Of a stretch of 64,000 bases of DNA, positions 10,886 to 22,740 are shown piece by piece. Within the stretch, counting starts at the first letter, position 1; every line of letters starts with the position of its first letter. Origin of the DNA: Rhexocercosporidium sp. MPI-PUGE-AT-0058 (taxonomy: Eukaryota > Ascomycota > Leotiomycetes > Helotiales); NCBI GenBank assembly GCA_020746875.1, contig JAGTJL010000019.1, positions 1,178,001 to 1,242,000 of the forward strand, read 5' to 3'. Both the position numbers and the translations under genes were made by a program. The notes beneath the pieces were generated by a model. That model saw only the letters and a program-made list of their open reading frames with translations, was not told the origin of the DNA and searched no databases.

Positions 10886-12249
10886 CTACATTGGCATAAC
10901 TCCTGGAAGTTCCTTGAGCCCTGTATGTTTGTCAGTAATTTTCTCGGTTCAAACATGGAAGTACAAAACTCACATCCTTCTTGATCCTCACTGACGACCT
11001 TCTTGACGGAACAAGCCTTGGCTTTGGTGATAGCCTGAACATTTGCTTTTCCACACTTGCCCGCACCAAAGCATCCTGAAGTGTCCATAGCACTCTGAAG
11101 ACTGTCGCCCTTCCATCCGAAGACATAATCTCCATGTTGTCCATAGCCAGTGCTGTCACCTGTGCTCAATACGAAGGGCTGTCCGGTCGAAGGCCAGTCT
11201 GCTTTGTTGTTGAACTTGGTGGTATCCCAGACTACTTCGTACATCAGTTGTGGGATACGGACAGGATGGGTAGATGGGCATGCTCCTCCCAATGAAAGGA
11301 AGTCAGGTGGGTTGCCGGTGGGATAGGCGACGTGATCTTGGTGGTTAGGCGAATCGAGATTTACACCATCCCAGCAGCTGCAGAAAGTCAGTATCAAACT
11401 CTCATTTCACGACAAAAGGCAGCTTACGTTGGGAAAAGAAGATTCGATCGGATGCCACCTGGGCAAGGCTTTGTTGGGAATTCTTCAGTATCAACCCTGT
11501 TTTGGGTTAGTCAAAAGTCCACGGCACACACCAGAAACAAAAGATGGATAATTTGGTGTCAGAGACGTACTTGGAGTCTGAACAAGGTGCTCCGGTATCA
11601 CCTCCGAAGTTCGGAGCTGTGTAGCAACGGAAACAATTCTGCCTCTTCATTTTGCTGCCAAGACTTTTTCGTCTCATGGGATCTCCCACAAGCATACGGA
11701 AACCCTACAGGCTATGTTAGCATGAGCCTTCAAAACAGACAAGTTAAACGCACTGGCTTGAAAGCAGTGATCTTTCCAGGTTGAGCAGATACATAGTAAA
11801 CCAAGATTCCACCGTCAATCTTTGTGCTGAAGTCATCATTGAATTGACGTCTAAGATCAGTTAGCATGAGTATCTGAATTTGAGTCGAGTCAGACTTACG
11901 CCGCACCAAGCTGAGGTACGCGCTTGTACGTGCCGTTCTTGGCCTTGAAATAGACATTTGCGGTCCAGTAGTTGGAGAAGTCCTCCGAGAACGCACAGGT
12001 CGTACAAGAAGCAGTACCGGAAACATCACCCTTTGTCATGGATGCATTGAAGCCATTCCCACCAACAATTTGATGAACATGTCCAGAAGGGATCTGACCA
12101 GGATTTACCAACGGATCAAGACGATCAATAACAACTTGAGCACACCCAAATCTCAACATGGTCGTGCTGCCTTGTCTGGCACTGATTTCGCTAACCTGAG
12201 GAGCGGCATTGGCGGCTGCCGCAAGGGCGAGGACGGTTTTCCAGAACAT
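10886..12249 (-). CDS. secreted DUF1996 domain protein
   Basis: Six exons on the minus strand: 12249-11900, 11850-11754, 11704-11571, 11496-11428, 11377-10974 and 10920-10886. Introns are 49-74 nt and the protein has 362 residues. The first about 18 residues (MFWKTVLALAAAANA) form a clear signal peptide, so the product is secreted or wall-bound. The rest matches the fungal DUF1996 family: LRFGCAQVVIDRLDPLVNPG, then GHVHQIVGGNGF, C-T-T-C, YWTANVYFKAKNGTYKRVPQ, then CWDGVNLDSPNHQDHVAYP and CPSTHPVRIPQLMYEVVWDT. Conserved His/Asp and paired Cys residues suggest a metal-binding or glycan-acting fold, but no activity is established for the family. Each of the five junctions restores a family motif, so the model is firm. 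The upstream in-frame Met at 12339 is rejected because it would bury the signal peptide. Confidence 0.9.
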
Positions 12250-14718
12250 GACGAAAATGGGAGCTGTAAGGTTACCGATGTATGTCAAACCGAAGAAGTA
12301 AGAGACAGGGCGGGGGAGTCCCTTTGGTCTTAAGTCCAATAAGCATTCTGGGGAATTTCCCGACGAGGTGGCGACTCCATGTTCTTTACATGACGGCAGT
12401 ACAAATGCCGGCTTGTCTGTGGGCTTTTCAATATAATTCTATAGTGTCCGAATCATTATTTTGCAGCCAATCATAAAGTCTCATATCGGTCGTGCGTCTC
12501 TGGGGTAAGCCTGATTCGAACTGGCGGGGTAATAGGCAGTTTACGGGTAGGATGATATATTAAGCTTAATATCAGGCACGAGGTCACTCGTCAAAGTCCT
12601 GCTACAATTGGGTAGAGACCCGGCAGACGCTTGATAGAGTAGGTCATAAGCAGGTAGCACTGTATTTCTAAGCGGCTGTTGGTTAGCAGAACGGTGCTTT
12701 CTGAAAATTCGAATTTAATAGTCACAAACAGAAAAAGATTAGAAGGCTTCTGGACGAGAGGAATATTCATCTGTTGTCCTATCTCAGATTGATTTGGCTG
12801 AATCGATGTGTGCGTCTGGGGAATATATGTGTATATATATTCATTCAGTACCGTTCTCGGTCAATGTGCACTTCTCTGTCGTGCATTCCTGTTAATGCCG
12901 TTTTTGATATTTGTTTCTATGAGCAAATCGGAAGTTCTTTAGATTCTAAAATTTACTCCATTCTTAATGGGGGATATCAATCTGTCAAAAGCTGTGCAAT
13001 GTCTTTTGCCACTGGAGGCTTTGCGGTATCATTTCTTTTTTCCTTTTTGCTTTGACATATCTTTCCGGCAGTCCGAATACAACGTATGGACAGAACATCG
13101 CGTGAATTGTTCCGTTTCGTGATTCAAATGTAGCTCATTGGCAGATGAGTCTTATCAGTCAAGTGTTTCGGTGTCTCAACTGTCATGCCAAGAGCCTCAA
13201 TTCCTGGACTTCGAGGGAAAGGAGGGCCCGTGGCATCATCTGTAGGGCCGTTACTCCGGTGACATATTAATGACATTATCTTTGGGTGATGGGAGACAGG
13301 AAACCCGTGTTCTGCCTACATTAATCCTGCTGCGGAATTTTCATGTTCATCTGGAAAACCCCCTGAAGTAACAGGCGAGAACCTTTTTGCTGGCGCGTTG
13401 TCGATGATTTGTACTTGGCTATTGAACTCACTCAGAACAGCTCTCTTGCCAGTTATAAGGTCAATTTATCCATTTCTCCTCGTTGTCAGAGCTTTCATGA
13501 TACAACCGGCCTCGCCATGTTTGGTTTTGGCTTCAAAGCTGTTGATGTGACCTGCCAAGTGACGAAGATGGTTGCGAGTAACCACACGCAAATTATCATG
13601 TAGCATGTGCCGGCTGTACGGGCAATCATTCCTGCGTTGCTTCACTTTCATTTCGAATATTTCCCAGTCAAAGATGTGTAACAGGTTCAAGACTTTCAGT
13701 AATTCGTAACACTCATTTACCGATAGTCTTCAGTTACCTAAATATCCACCCCACTCCTCCTCGACCTGGCAGCCCGTCTACAAGTGGCGTTAAAAAGGCA
13801 ACATGTGGAATTGATTCAATGCTCTTAACACTTACTGTTCGCCGCAACACACAAGCACTGTAAGAGAGAATATATCTACTCTAAATGGCACGTGATACCT
13901 TTTTTTTTAGACTGAATCGACTCTTGTTGATGTGGTTCTTCCATTCAACTCGTGCAAGGACAAGCAATACCAGAAGCCTCAGTACACGTCATGATCCACC
14001 TTTTTCAGGCTGATTGATGAAGCGAATGTCATCTGCAGTAACGGCAGTTAGGGACTGGGATCTGAAACTCAGCGAAGACGGTTTCTGCTTCGTCTCGTTT
14101 CAGCCACCGCACGCCGTTGTCCGCACCCCTCATGCGATCCAAAAGCAGATGGGTTTCGCAAGATGTGTGTTCTTCCAGCCAATGAAAAGGAATTACTTCG
14201 ATGATCAGCATCCAAATCTGGGAATGCCGCATCCCGGATGTGATCTTCGGACGATTATTTTATGCTTAGGCTTGAACTTCTGGGGTCCAGACAGCTGCCA
14301 ATATTCGTCGTCTAATCCACAGTCTTTGTTCGGTCGGCTCGACCAATGTGTGAAAGCTTCGTTGTTTGGGTGGGCCAAATTTAGGTCTTTGAGTGTGGCG
14401 TGGCTGGCGTCTTGCATTGATGGGTGCGCGTCTGATATATGCCCTACTCCCACATCAACTTGGAGGGGTTGCCTGGTTCATGCGCTTGCTGGTCTGCGTT
14501 CAATCAACATCTTCTTTTGTCATGCGCAGTTTATTTTCTCTTCATTCTCTCAATTACCTTCACTCCTTCGATTTTGTTTTGCTGCTCTTATGATTTACGC
14601 CATTTGTTTAATTAATTGATCTTTGTTTGATATCAAGAAACAATACGACTGTCAGGTACAGGTTACATTCTTCACGACAAAGGACGGCGAAGAAAGGTTA
14701 AACACAGAGGAACCCAAA
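12250..14718. promoter_or_regulatory. divergent intergenic region between DUF1996 gene and MFS transporter
   Basis: About 2.5 kb with no recognisable gene, serving as promoter space for both divergent genes. Several ORFs up to 200 codons exist (notably 14014-14619, +), but their translations look like random Ser/Cys/Phe-rich sequence. A CCAAT box occurs at about 14178 and a pyrimidine-rich leader at 14510-14610 precedes the transporter start. Confidence 0.4.
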
Positions 14719-16588
14719 ATGGACTCGCAACCGGAGGCACCGAAGAAGGCTCACAGCAAGAATGGATCAAAGGTGTCGACCAAGGAACGTGGAATAAGCA
14801 ATGAGTTCGACTTCGATGCGAAAGTTTTGAGAGCGACAGGAAGACGGCCATCGAGATCAAGCACAGGTATAGAGGGCGAGGGTGAGCTGCAGAGGACAGC
14901 AAGCGTAAAACGAGCAGGAGTAGGAATGGTTCCAAAGCTCAGTAACTCGCCTGCAGACCCATTGGTATGGCATTTATCTCTTGGTATTCGAAGCAGGTAC
15001 TGATCACATACTCCAGAACTGGCCAAAATGGCGGAAGGAACTTGCTTTTGGCTCCCTCATGCTTGGTGCGGCGGTCATTGGGATACTGAAGACGCTCCTG
15101 GTTACAGTCAACTCTGTCATCGCTAGTGAATTGAGTGTCGACTACATGTCCGCAACGGCATTAACGGGGGCGCCCATCATGTTTGGCGCATTCGCAGGAC
15201 TCAAGAGCCAGATGATAAGTCACAGCTTCGGAAAGAGAGGTATCTATCTCGGCAGCTCGCTTCTCATGTTGATTGGAGCTCTGTGGAATATGCACGTCTA
15301 CGACAGCTATGCGCAGTTCATGGTGGCCAGAATATTCCAGGGTATCGGATGGGGCATGTTTGAAGCATTGATTAGCAGCTCGATCGCGGATATGTTCTTC
15401 GTAAGCGTAAACACAAATTGGGACACTGATGGACGCTGACTGAACGACCAGGTCCATGAGAGAACAGCCCGAACCAATGCTTACAACGTGATCTCGATCT
15501 GGTTTACCTGGGGGTCTCCCATCTTGGGCGGATACATCTCCCAATCCAACGAAGGATTCCGCAATCAAATTATGATCGTCAATGTCATTCAGGCAGTGTC
15601 AATACTTCTGCTCATCTTTGCCACTCCAGAAACGACATTCGACCGCACATCCTCTCAGCAGCCCCACGCCGACATCGCTCCATCTAAATCAGCATTGAGC
15701 ATGTATATTGAGACTTTGAAACTCAGCAACTCGCACAGCACAAGCAAGTTCACTATAGCAGAGGCACTTCGACCACTGCGAGCCTTGGCCGCTCCCAGCA
15801 CCATTCTTACGACGCTTCTGACTGCACCTCTACTTGCCTCGTCGTTTGGTGCAGCTAGCTCGCTATCACTACTCTTCGCCGCTATGCCAACGTTCCTATT
15901 TCCGGCAAGAATCGGATACATCTTCATTCTACCATTGGTATTTTCACTTCTTGCCTACTCGCTCAGCTCGTTCGTCACGCACCTTCGAATCAAGCCTCCC
16001 CATCAGTTGGCCGACTCTGGTGTCAAGACACTTACGGTTGCTGGCCCGGGAATGCTCATTGGTGCTGCCGGGCTTCTGGCCTTTGGACTATATACATCTA
16101 CCGAGCTCATGCCGGAAATTGAAGACAACGGTACCATCTTCGCGCTGAACATTGTTGGACTCGAGATCTCGCTTAAGACCGTATCTTCGCTACTCGGTCT
16201 GCTGATCAGTGGCGCCGTCATGCTTCAATATTCCGGCTCAACCTACCTGTCAACCTTCGTCCCAGCCAGCGGAATCGGAGAAAGTGAGGTCGCAGGTGCC
16301 CATCACGTTCTGCAAGAAATCATTATTGGTATCTGGGTCATTGGAATGCCGATGTGGATTTCCGGTGATGGCGCGTTGTTTGTAGTTGCTGGGCTGAAGA
16401 ACACAACGATTGCGCTCGGAGTCCTGAGCATTGTATTCGGCAGCTCAGTGGGAGCTGTTCTTTGGGTCAAGGGATCTGCTTTAAGCGTTATTGACTCTCG
16501 TGTCCTTGGGAAAAGGGCGGGGTCGGTAGGTGTCGACGGGGGGCCGATTCAGAGATGGAAGACAAATGACAGTTTTCTTGAGGCATAG
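14719..16588 (+). CDS. MFS transporter
   Basis: Three exons, 14719-14964, 15017-15400 and 15452-16588, encode 588 residues. The first intron (52 nt) ends at CATACTCCAG with a CTGAT branch site; a nearer CAG at 14996 would give a 32-nt intron in the wrong frame and was rejected. A cytosolic N-terminal tail of about 85 residues, rich in Lys/Ser, is followed by about a dozen hydrophobic segments. The A-like motif lies in GAFAGLKSQMISHSFGKRG and motif B/C-like sequence in FMVARIFQGIGWGMFEALISS and WGSPILGGYISQ. This is the general architecture of fungal H+-coupled drug/metabolite carriers; the substrate cannot be read. Its neighbours are a dead flavin monooxygenase and a Zn2Cys6 regulator, so it may be the surviving exporter of a decayed metabolic module. 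No internal damage is seen. Confidence 0.88.
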
Positions 16589-17159
16589 GTTGTCTTTGGG
16601 ATCTTGAATTTCGGGGGGTTCGAGGGCGGGATCTGGTTTGACTTGCAGGCGGTTTGGCTGGGTCAGACTGCGGTAGCTATGCGGAAATAGTACAATAATG
16701 ATTATGAGAATTCGTTATCTGAAAATGTACTAGCCTTTTAATCTAGTGTCTTGGGATGTAGCTAGACATTGAACTTGGGTCGATCGACCGTAAAGTCTGA
16801 CGGATTGATTGAACGAATATCTAAGAGGGTTCTAGCTCCTAAATCTGCGATGGTTATCAACAAATCCAGGCGCTCGCTACAGGCCTCTTCAATTAACTTT
16901 GCAAGTGGGGTAGCGATGGAAGCATCTACGGACACCGCGACCATAAGTTGAAGGAGGTAAGACAAATTCGTCTTCTGCTGACCTGATGGAATGGTCATAT
17001 GCTTTTTAAATGGTTACGACTAACCTGTGTAGATTCTATCTTAACATTTCTAAGGCCGGGAGCTCGAGTTTTCACAACACCTACCGTCTTAGTCTGAAGA
17101 TTACAAGGCACCACTCGCCTAAATATCTCACGAGATTCTCCTGAACAAAACATTGGTAC
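16589..17159. other. 3' flank of MFS gene and unassigned sequence
   Basis: Contains the MFS 3' untranslated region. A 78-codon minus-strand frame at 16762-16998 reads like real protein (helix with IEEACSERLDLLITIADLGA) but is too short and unplaced to name. It could be the tail of another dead gene beside the monooxygenase relic. Confidence 0.3.
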
Positions 17160-18890
17160 GGCTCGCTGTCAACTTCCACAACGCTCCAAGTATTGGTCCC
17201 AAGATTTTTCCTGCTCCTTCGGACCGAATGGTCGAAAGAAATCCCTCCCACCAAATCTGCCGATGTGCATCAAGACCTATGTCCTTGAGCAACTTGTCGA
17301 TGTAAGGAACGCTATCAAAGCTGGCGAAAGTTCCTAATTCTCCATTCGAAAGCTATCTCTTTCGACGACAAGCAATAAAGTTTGCAATTCCATTCTCTCT
17401 ATCATCCATTAACGGTAAAGAAACCTTCTTGTCGAAGTATGCTTCCGCCCAGATAGCTTGTACTTTAGCAGCGAAGATACTATGTCCTGCTGTGATGTGG
17501 TTCATGATTAGTATCGAGTCATCGCCCAATGGGGCCATGCAGTTGTACAGTTGGCATGATGTTGTTCAAATCTATTTGTGGAAATGTGATGGAGGGTTGG
17601 CGTGGATCCGCAGTTTCTTTGCGAATTTCTTATCAGCTGTGGAGAGTAAGTTGTTCCATTTCTCAGTCATGTCCAGTGGTTCGTCTTCGTTTTTATAGGG
17701 TAGATCGAGGTGAATGAGAAGATCTGGACCGAAGATTTGGAGTGCTAAAACACTCTACCACACAAGATAGCATCCCATCAGAAAGTTGTCCTATCTCTCA
17801 GTATCGTTGTATCCTTGCCCAGAATATTCACGTCAGTCCGATGTACGGATAAATTCTCAGTTGCCAAAGACCAAATTCATTGCGATGAACTGCGCCTCCT
17901 GTCCCAACCCCCCCCCCCCCCCCCCCAAAACGATCTGCCTTCGTCAGTACTGTGGCTGCAAGTGTAGAGAAGAGACAGTTGCAAAGTTCACTATGGTATT
18001 CTAACCTCTCAAACCTCTTAGTGCTTGGTCGACCGCTGTGATTTGCCAGGGTGCTGAAACTTATATTAATTTCAGTGAATATTTTGGCAATAAGTCCAGC
18101 AATCATTCTGGTGCTGTGCAAGAATCAAGTCCACCCGTTGTCTGGGTTTTAAGATGAATGGCATCAGCGATGACATGACCCTAGTGTGAGCTGCCTCAAC
18201 TGGATTCTTCCAGGTTGTCTTCTGGCTCAGTGACCCGAAGAATCCAGAACCTGTACCATTCTTTTTGATGATCCAGGATACGATTATGCCGGCGTTCACA
18301 GCATTGTAAACCATATCAGCCGCAGATTCCCCTGCCGCAAGGACCGCGATTTGTTGAATTTTCGTCAATGCGAGGATATCGGACTCTGCAAAGATCTTTG
18401 AGTGAATGATAGGACTGTCAAATAATTCTTGGCGGGGTAGATTGGGCCTATTGGGAAGTGAGCATTCTCCATTAGCAACCACCAGCTCTCAGCCAAAATC
18501 CTGGTGGAAGTAGTGGAAGTACTATTCGTGTCGAGGCGGGATAACTTCCCCTTGTCCTCTTTTTCCTCAGCCTTCTGGACAGTAACTCTTATTATATTCT
18601 GTCTTCTAGTGACTGGTCAGAATGCATTTTATCGTCTACATATTTCTCGAGATACAGCGTCATGTGCTTGGCTCTGAATCAGTCAAACCTGCAGTCTTAT
18701 TCTCGTGGACGTTCCATAGGCATGTCGGAGTACTTGAAGGTAACGCTGAGCAGCGATGATTCCGGATAACCCTAATCGTCAGCTCGTCTACGGTGGCCTT
18801 CGTGTATCCTTGCAGTCTTAATTTCCATCGATTTAAAGTTGGCCAAGTTTTGTGTTGCTCCCTGCCTCTGCACAAAGCTGCAGTGATTGA
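17160..18890 (-). pseudogene. relic of a flavin-containing / FAD-dependent monooxygenase gene
   Basis: Read on the minus strand, fragments of one monooxygenase appear in the correct order but in several frames. At 18482-18140: PNRPNLPRQELFDSPIIHSK, then IAVLAAGESAADMVYNAVNAG (the second dinucleotide-binding loop, GAGKSA-like but with Gly-to-Ala changes) and VSWIIKKNGTGSGFF, then AAHTRVMSSLMP. Near 17538: APLGDDSILIMNHITAGHS, then IFAAKVQAIWAEAYFD. From 17375 an in-frame TAG is followed by LSNGELGTFASFDSVPYIDK and GLDAHRQIWWEGF. Multiple frameshifts, stops and a 19-C run (17908-17926) show that the gene is dead. Such enzymes oxygenate N, S or ketone groups of small metabolites. The 5' end lies within about 250 bp of the divergent Zn2Cys6 regulator start. 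The exact N-terminal boundary is unclear. Confidence 0.8.
17908..17926 (+). repeat. poly-C homopolymer of 19 bases
   Basis: An uninterrupted run of 19 C lies inside the monooxygenase relic. It is a mononucleotide microsatellite; its length may vary between isolates or be mis-assembled. Confidence 0.95.
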
Positions 18891-19114
18891 GCTGAAATTA
18901 ATGCCGTTTGCGTATAAATTCTCAGACTGTTATGCAGACTTTGGACTAATCTTGAGCGAAATCTTGAAGCTCTTTATCAGGTTCTAATACTCGCCGAAAG
19001 GTGCTTACGAAGAACAAAGATGGAAAGGCCACCCTAAGTCACGTGCAGGTATGGCATCCACGTAAGATACATGTCGCCGGCCACCATCATCCACGACAAT
19101 CAGCTATCTACACC

Positions 19115-21289
19115 ATGGAGGCCACCGGCATCCTGGCGGCTCCGGCTGTGATCGCATCGGTAGCATGCATGAGTTGTCGGCGGTTGAAGGTCAGTATCGC
19201 GATATGCAAAGCTTACCATGCGCTGACTGTGGCGATCTCAAGATGAAATGTATCGGCTCAAACGATCCGCCGTGCGCCCGGTGTGCTAAAGCCGGTCGAC
19301 CTTGCATCGTCCAACGAGGGCGTTTACAAGACTCGGTCAACTCGATTCCGGAAGACGAATCTCGAAGAAGTCAGCCCCAGTCCGGGCATACTCCTCCTGG
19401 CACGGTACCGATCGGTCAGTCCCATGATGGGCCATCTTTCCAGCCGGTCAATGGCGTCGGATTTGGACGAGAGAATCAAACTGCACGATACGGCAAATCG
19501 GTAGCACGAATCTTCTTTCCAGAGACCAGTGATCCAAAGACCCCAGAACAAAGCCCGGTAGTTCTATCATCCATCGTCACTGCATCTCCATACTCTACAG
19601 TGTTAGACCAAGCCGGGTCAACAAAGTCAGACGCACTGTCACCTGATCAGAGGGCTCTGAAACGACCAAGAATACAAAGCACTCTGTCCTCAGGACAATT
19701 CTCTCTAAAAAATGGTATGCTTGAGACGCCAGTTTCAGAGCGGGATATGGTACAGTTCATTGACATGTAAGCAGTACCTAGCAGATGAGGAACACGCGCT
19801 AATAGTTTAGATTTCGTAAACGGGTCATGAACTTCATCCCTCTGCTGAATGCCGGAGATTTGGACGATACATCGGACATCATTTCAAAAAGGAAACCTCT
19901 TGCGTATTGTATTTGTTATGTCACCGCACGATATGTGCCAGGAGGAGAGACAACAAGGTCCAAACTACTTCCCTTCGTGTCGGCAATCCTTCAGGAAAAA
20001 GTTTTCCAGCCGAAAAGTCTTGAAGATGAGTGGACTATGTTGCAAGCCTTGTCTGTGCTCTATGCATACCGAACTGCAGTCTCTACCGTTTCTTCGGTCG
20101 AAGGCTCTCTCGAAATCTCTCAACGCTCCATCAAAGCATATATAGAAACCTACGCTGTCAATCTGTCTGTTCACCGGTCTATATCCGGAGTCAAGGCATC
20201 GTTGCGTGCTGAAGATCCTGAGATCATGAAGACCATTGCTTTCAAAAAATACATATTCTGGCTATGGCTCTTCAACATGTCACATCAGTAGGTTACCCTG
20301 CCTTCTGTCAAGACAGAGAGACTGATACATTCAGTCATTCTATCATCACTGGTACCCCTCCTAGCATAAGAGAGGACTCGACAATCCGTGCGGCTTCTGA
20401 AATTCTCGGCCACTTCAATGTTGGCCCTCGAATTCTTCAGGTCTTGGCCGAAGTTGAACTATGTCTCCTTTGGGGAAAGGTAGTGCAGCGTTTGTGTTGT
20501 TCCAATCAGCTACTGATATCTGGCAGGCTAGTGTTCATGCGAGCGGTTTAGGCGAGTGGTGGTGTCCTCTCGATGTCCTGGACAAACCTATCGAATACAT
20601 CGAACAGGGTGTTCTTGACGACGTGGACGCTTTCCTACAAACCTGGTCTAACAAATGGGGTCCATTTTTCAATAGCGGTTCGTCATCTTCCCCACTTTGG
20701 TCTTTTACTCTCTGACGATGAAGCAGAACCTCTGGCTCCTGGAATCGAGTTTCACTACCGCTTCACACGCTTTTGCTTGAGCGCGTACTTGATACGGAAT
20801 TCTCGGCTCGTTGGTGGCAACCTCATGCCCTATCAAATCGACGCCCTCAACAGAAGCATATCAGATGCAGCCAGCTTCTGCCAATTCTTCCTGGAACTCG
20901 GCCCATCCAGCAGAGAAGCGGCTCGCTACATGGCAGACTTCGGTTTCGTGATGATCTCTTTTTCTTGCCTATTCATCATTCAAGCATGCGAAACGTTTCA
21001 CTCCTCAATTCAAATACCATATGAACGTCTCGGTAAAGTGGAAGAGGTGGCTCAGTTGATGAAAGAACTCGCAGTCAACTCGAGTCACGGACCGAATTTT
21101 CAATCTCAAACCATTCTGGCAAGGCTACGACAGGCTCATGAGAAGCTACATAATACGGGGGCTGATGATGGGTGGGTGGGCAATCAAGAAGCATTCCAGT
21201 CATTCTCGTCTGGACCCGGCCAAGATGCGGTTTTGATGGATCCACAATGGGATATGCTGGATTTCTTTCCAGATTTCCCTCGGGTATAG
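19115..21289 (+). CDS. Zn2Cys6 (fungal binuclear cluster) transcription factor
   Basis: Six exons: 19115-19189, 19243-19766, 19811-20287, 20335-20479, 20527-20677 and 20727-21289. Introns are 44-53 nt and the protein has 644 residues. The zinc cluster is C-x2-C-x6-C-x7-C-x2-C-x6-C at about residues 18-48 (ACMSCRRLK joined across intron 1 to MKCIGSNDPPCARCAKAGRPC, read in two parts), an intron position common in this family. A Ser/Pro/Gln-rich linker follows to about residue 200, then a helical middle region (FIDIFRKRVMNFIPLLNAGD, TMLQALSVLYAYRTAV, FWLWLFNMSHHSIITGTPPS) resembling the regulatory domain of metabolic-cluster regulators. It is a nuclear DNA-binding protein expected to recognise CGG half-sites. 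It lies head-to-head with the dead monooxygenase, which it may once have controlled. The start is the only in-frame ATG before the cluster. No lesions are seen. Confidence 0.88.
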
Positions 21290-21901
21290 CATTAGCTACT
21301 AGTTAACTGCGCTCTTACCAAGGAATATGTTATCATCGACGTGCGATGATTCTATGATCTTGGATCTTCCACTTCCTTCAAAGCCTTCGGCGAAACGCTC
21401 GCACTCGGGGCAAGTGATTATTATTGAGTACTTAAGCACATTATTTGGTGTATCTACAGATATACATTGAATCAGATATGCGACGAGGATTTGTTGAACC
21501 TAGTCCCAGTTGTGCAGACAGGCGGTGGTGTATCTAGCAAGGAACACACCGGAGGACTGCACTGGCAAGCCAAGACCGGACATGGCTGGCCGCTTCCTAA
21601 ACACGATTACATTTAGCGTTCTCCGTTATCTTTGGGCCATTTCGGAATCCAATTCCTGCTGCTTTCACGGTCCTTCTTGAACTAGAATTACCACACTTTC
21701 TACCTCTAGTGCGTGTCGCTTCGAACTTTTATGAATTGCGAGTTGTTGGGGAAAGAAAGAACTGACCAATCAATGCATCTTATAATCATAAAATCATAAA
21801 TTTACTAAATTAAGTTAAAACCTTACACAGTAATACAGCCACGATTTGACTCAGTCGTGAATTCATCGATATCCTAGAAGTCATTTTCCGTTTAAGCCGT
21901 C
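21290..21901. other. intergenic, AT-richer towards the RIP block
   Basis: 3' flank of the regulator gene. No gene, RNA or repeat is recognised. AT content rises from about 21770. Confidence 0.4.
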
Positions 21902-22439
21902 ATGAACCTAGTCACCGTACGCGGGTGGCCGAATGAAGCAGAGATATTGCCGTTACTTAAGGCCATACATAGCAAAGGCCATGAAATTCATGCCAGCTCT
22001 TCGTCTAGTGTCTCTTACTGGTGCTGCAGGGGAGGTTAATATAATTGGGGAGCTTTCTGGTGGCTTAGAGGTCACCTTTTTTGCACATGGAGCAGAATCG
22101 TGGCGGTGGAGCTATCACGGATCGAACGACGACAGAACTGGGAATCTCAAGGACAAGAATAGATGGAGGAATCGGCTTGTCTGGAGAACGCAAGCTTGGG
22201 AGCCAGATGAAGAGCTGACTGCTTTGTGGAATGAGGCCAGACCCGGAGTTGGAAACGAGGCGCTGTTGGTAGAATCCAAGTCGGATCTCCAGAGCAGTGA
22301 GTGTGATAAAGGCGATGTCAGCGCTGTTAGCGCAGATATCAACTCGCCTGGTGAAAGCATTAGCATTAAAGCAGTCAGAGAACCTGCTATGTTTGGACCA
22401 CAGATCTCAGTAGTTTCGACTGCTGTGTGTATCTCTTGA
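21902..22439 (+). pseudogene. frameshifted coding remnant, family not recognised
   Basis: Two protein-like frames abut. From ATG 21902 the frame gives MNLVTVRGWPNEAEILPLL, then KAIHSKGHEIHAS and YWCCRG, and stops at TAA about 22032. The adjacent frame continues without a break in style as EVNIIGELSGGLEVTFFAHG, then AESWRWSYHGSNDDRTGNL, RWRNRLVWRTQAWEPDEEL and on to TGA 22437-22439. The switch is at about 22026-22035, with no GT-AG intron of workable length, so a single-base indel is the simplest explanation. Joined, it would be about 178 residues. I do not recognise the family. The alternative of one 168-codon gene starting at 21933 ignores the convincing first frame. The remnant sits a few hundred bases from the RIP block. 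Confidence 0.45.
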
Positions 22440-22740
22440 GGATGTTTGATGGCCAACTTTTTAAAGGATTTGTTGTTGATGCCATCACGCTTGCTTTTGT
22501 CTCATTCTTTTGAAAGCCGGGATTAAATCCTCATACCAGAAAAGAACGGTGCATTCCTCGCGTTTTCAGACTCTGCTCTTGAGTGAAATATTCAATACAA
22601 AAATTTGATCTAAATGCATGTTCAAGTGCCAGTTATCCCATGGACTGCTATAGCGCCATAAGGATGCGTTTTTGTGGGGCACATTTAGCTCTCTTATAGG
22701 GGCCGTTGCCCGTAGCAATAATACTATAACAAGCATGAAA
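22440..22740. other. transition into the AT-rich block
   Basis: Base composition changes from ordinary to AT-rich across this stretch. No gene is seen. Confidence 0.5.

Noticed and set aside
12249..12339. Upstream in-frame Met extending the DUF1996 protein
   Set aside because: It would place 30 residues before an obvious signal peptide; the Met at 12249 starts the signal peptide.
14014..14619. 200-codon ORF upstream of the MFS gene
   Set aside because: No domain, Cys/Ser/Phe-rich random-looking translation, located in promoter and leader sequence.
14965..14996. 32-nt first intron for the MFS gene
   Set aside because: Too short and leaves the wrong frame; the 52-nt intron ending at 15016 has a branch site and keeps frame.
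10886..21289. A complete secondary-metabolite gene cluster (secreted protein, MFS, monooxygenase, regulator)
   Set aside because: No backbone synthase is present and the monooxygenase is dead; at most a small remnant module is supported.
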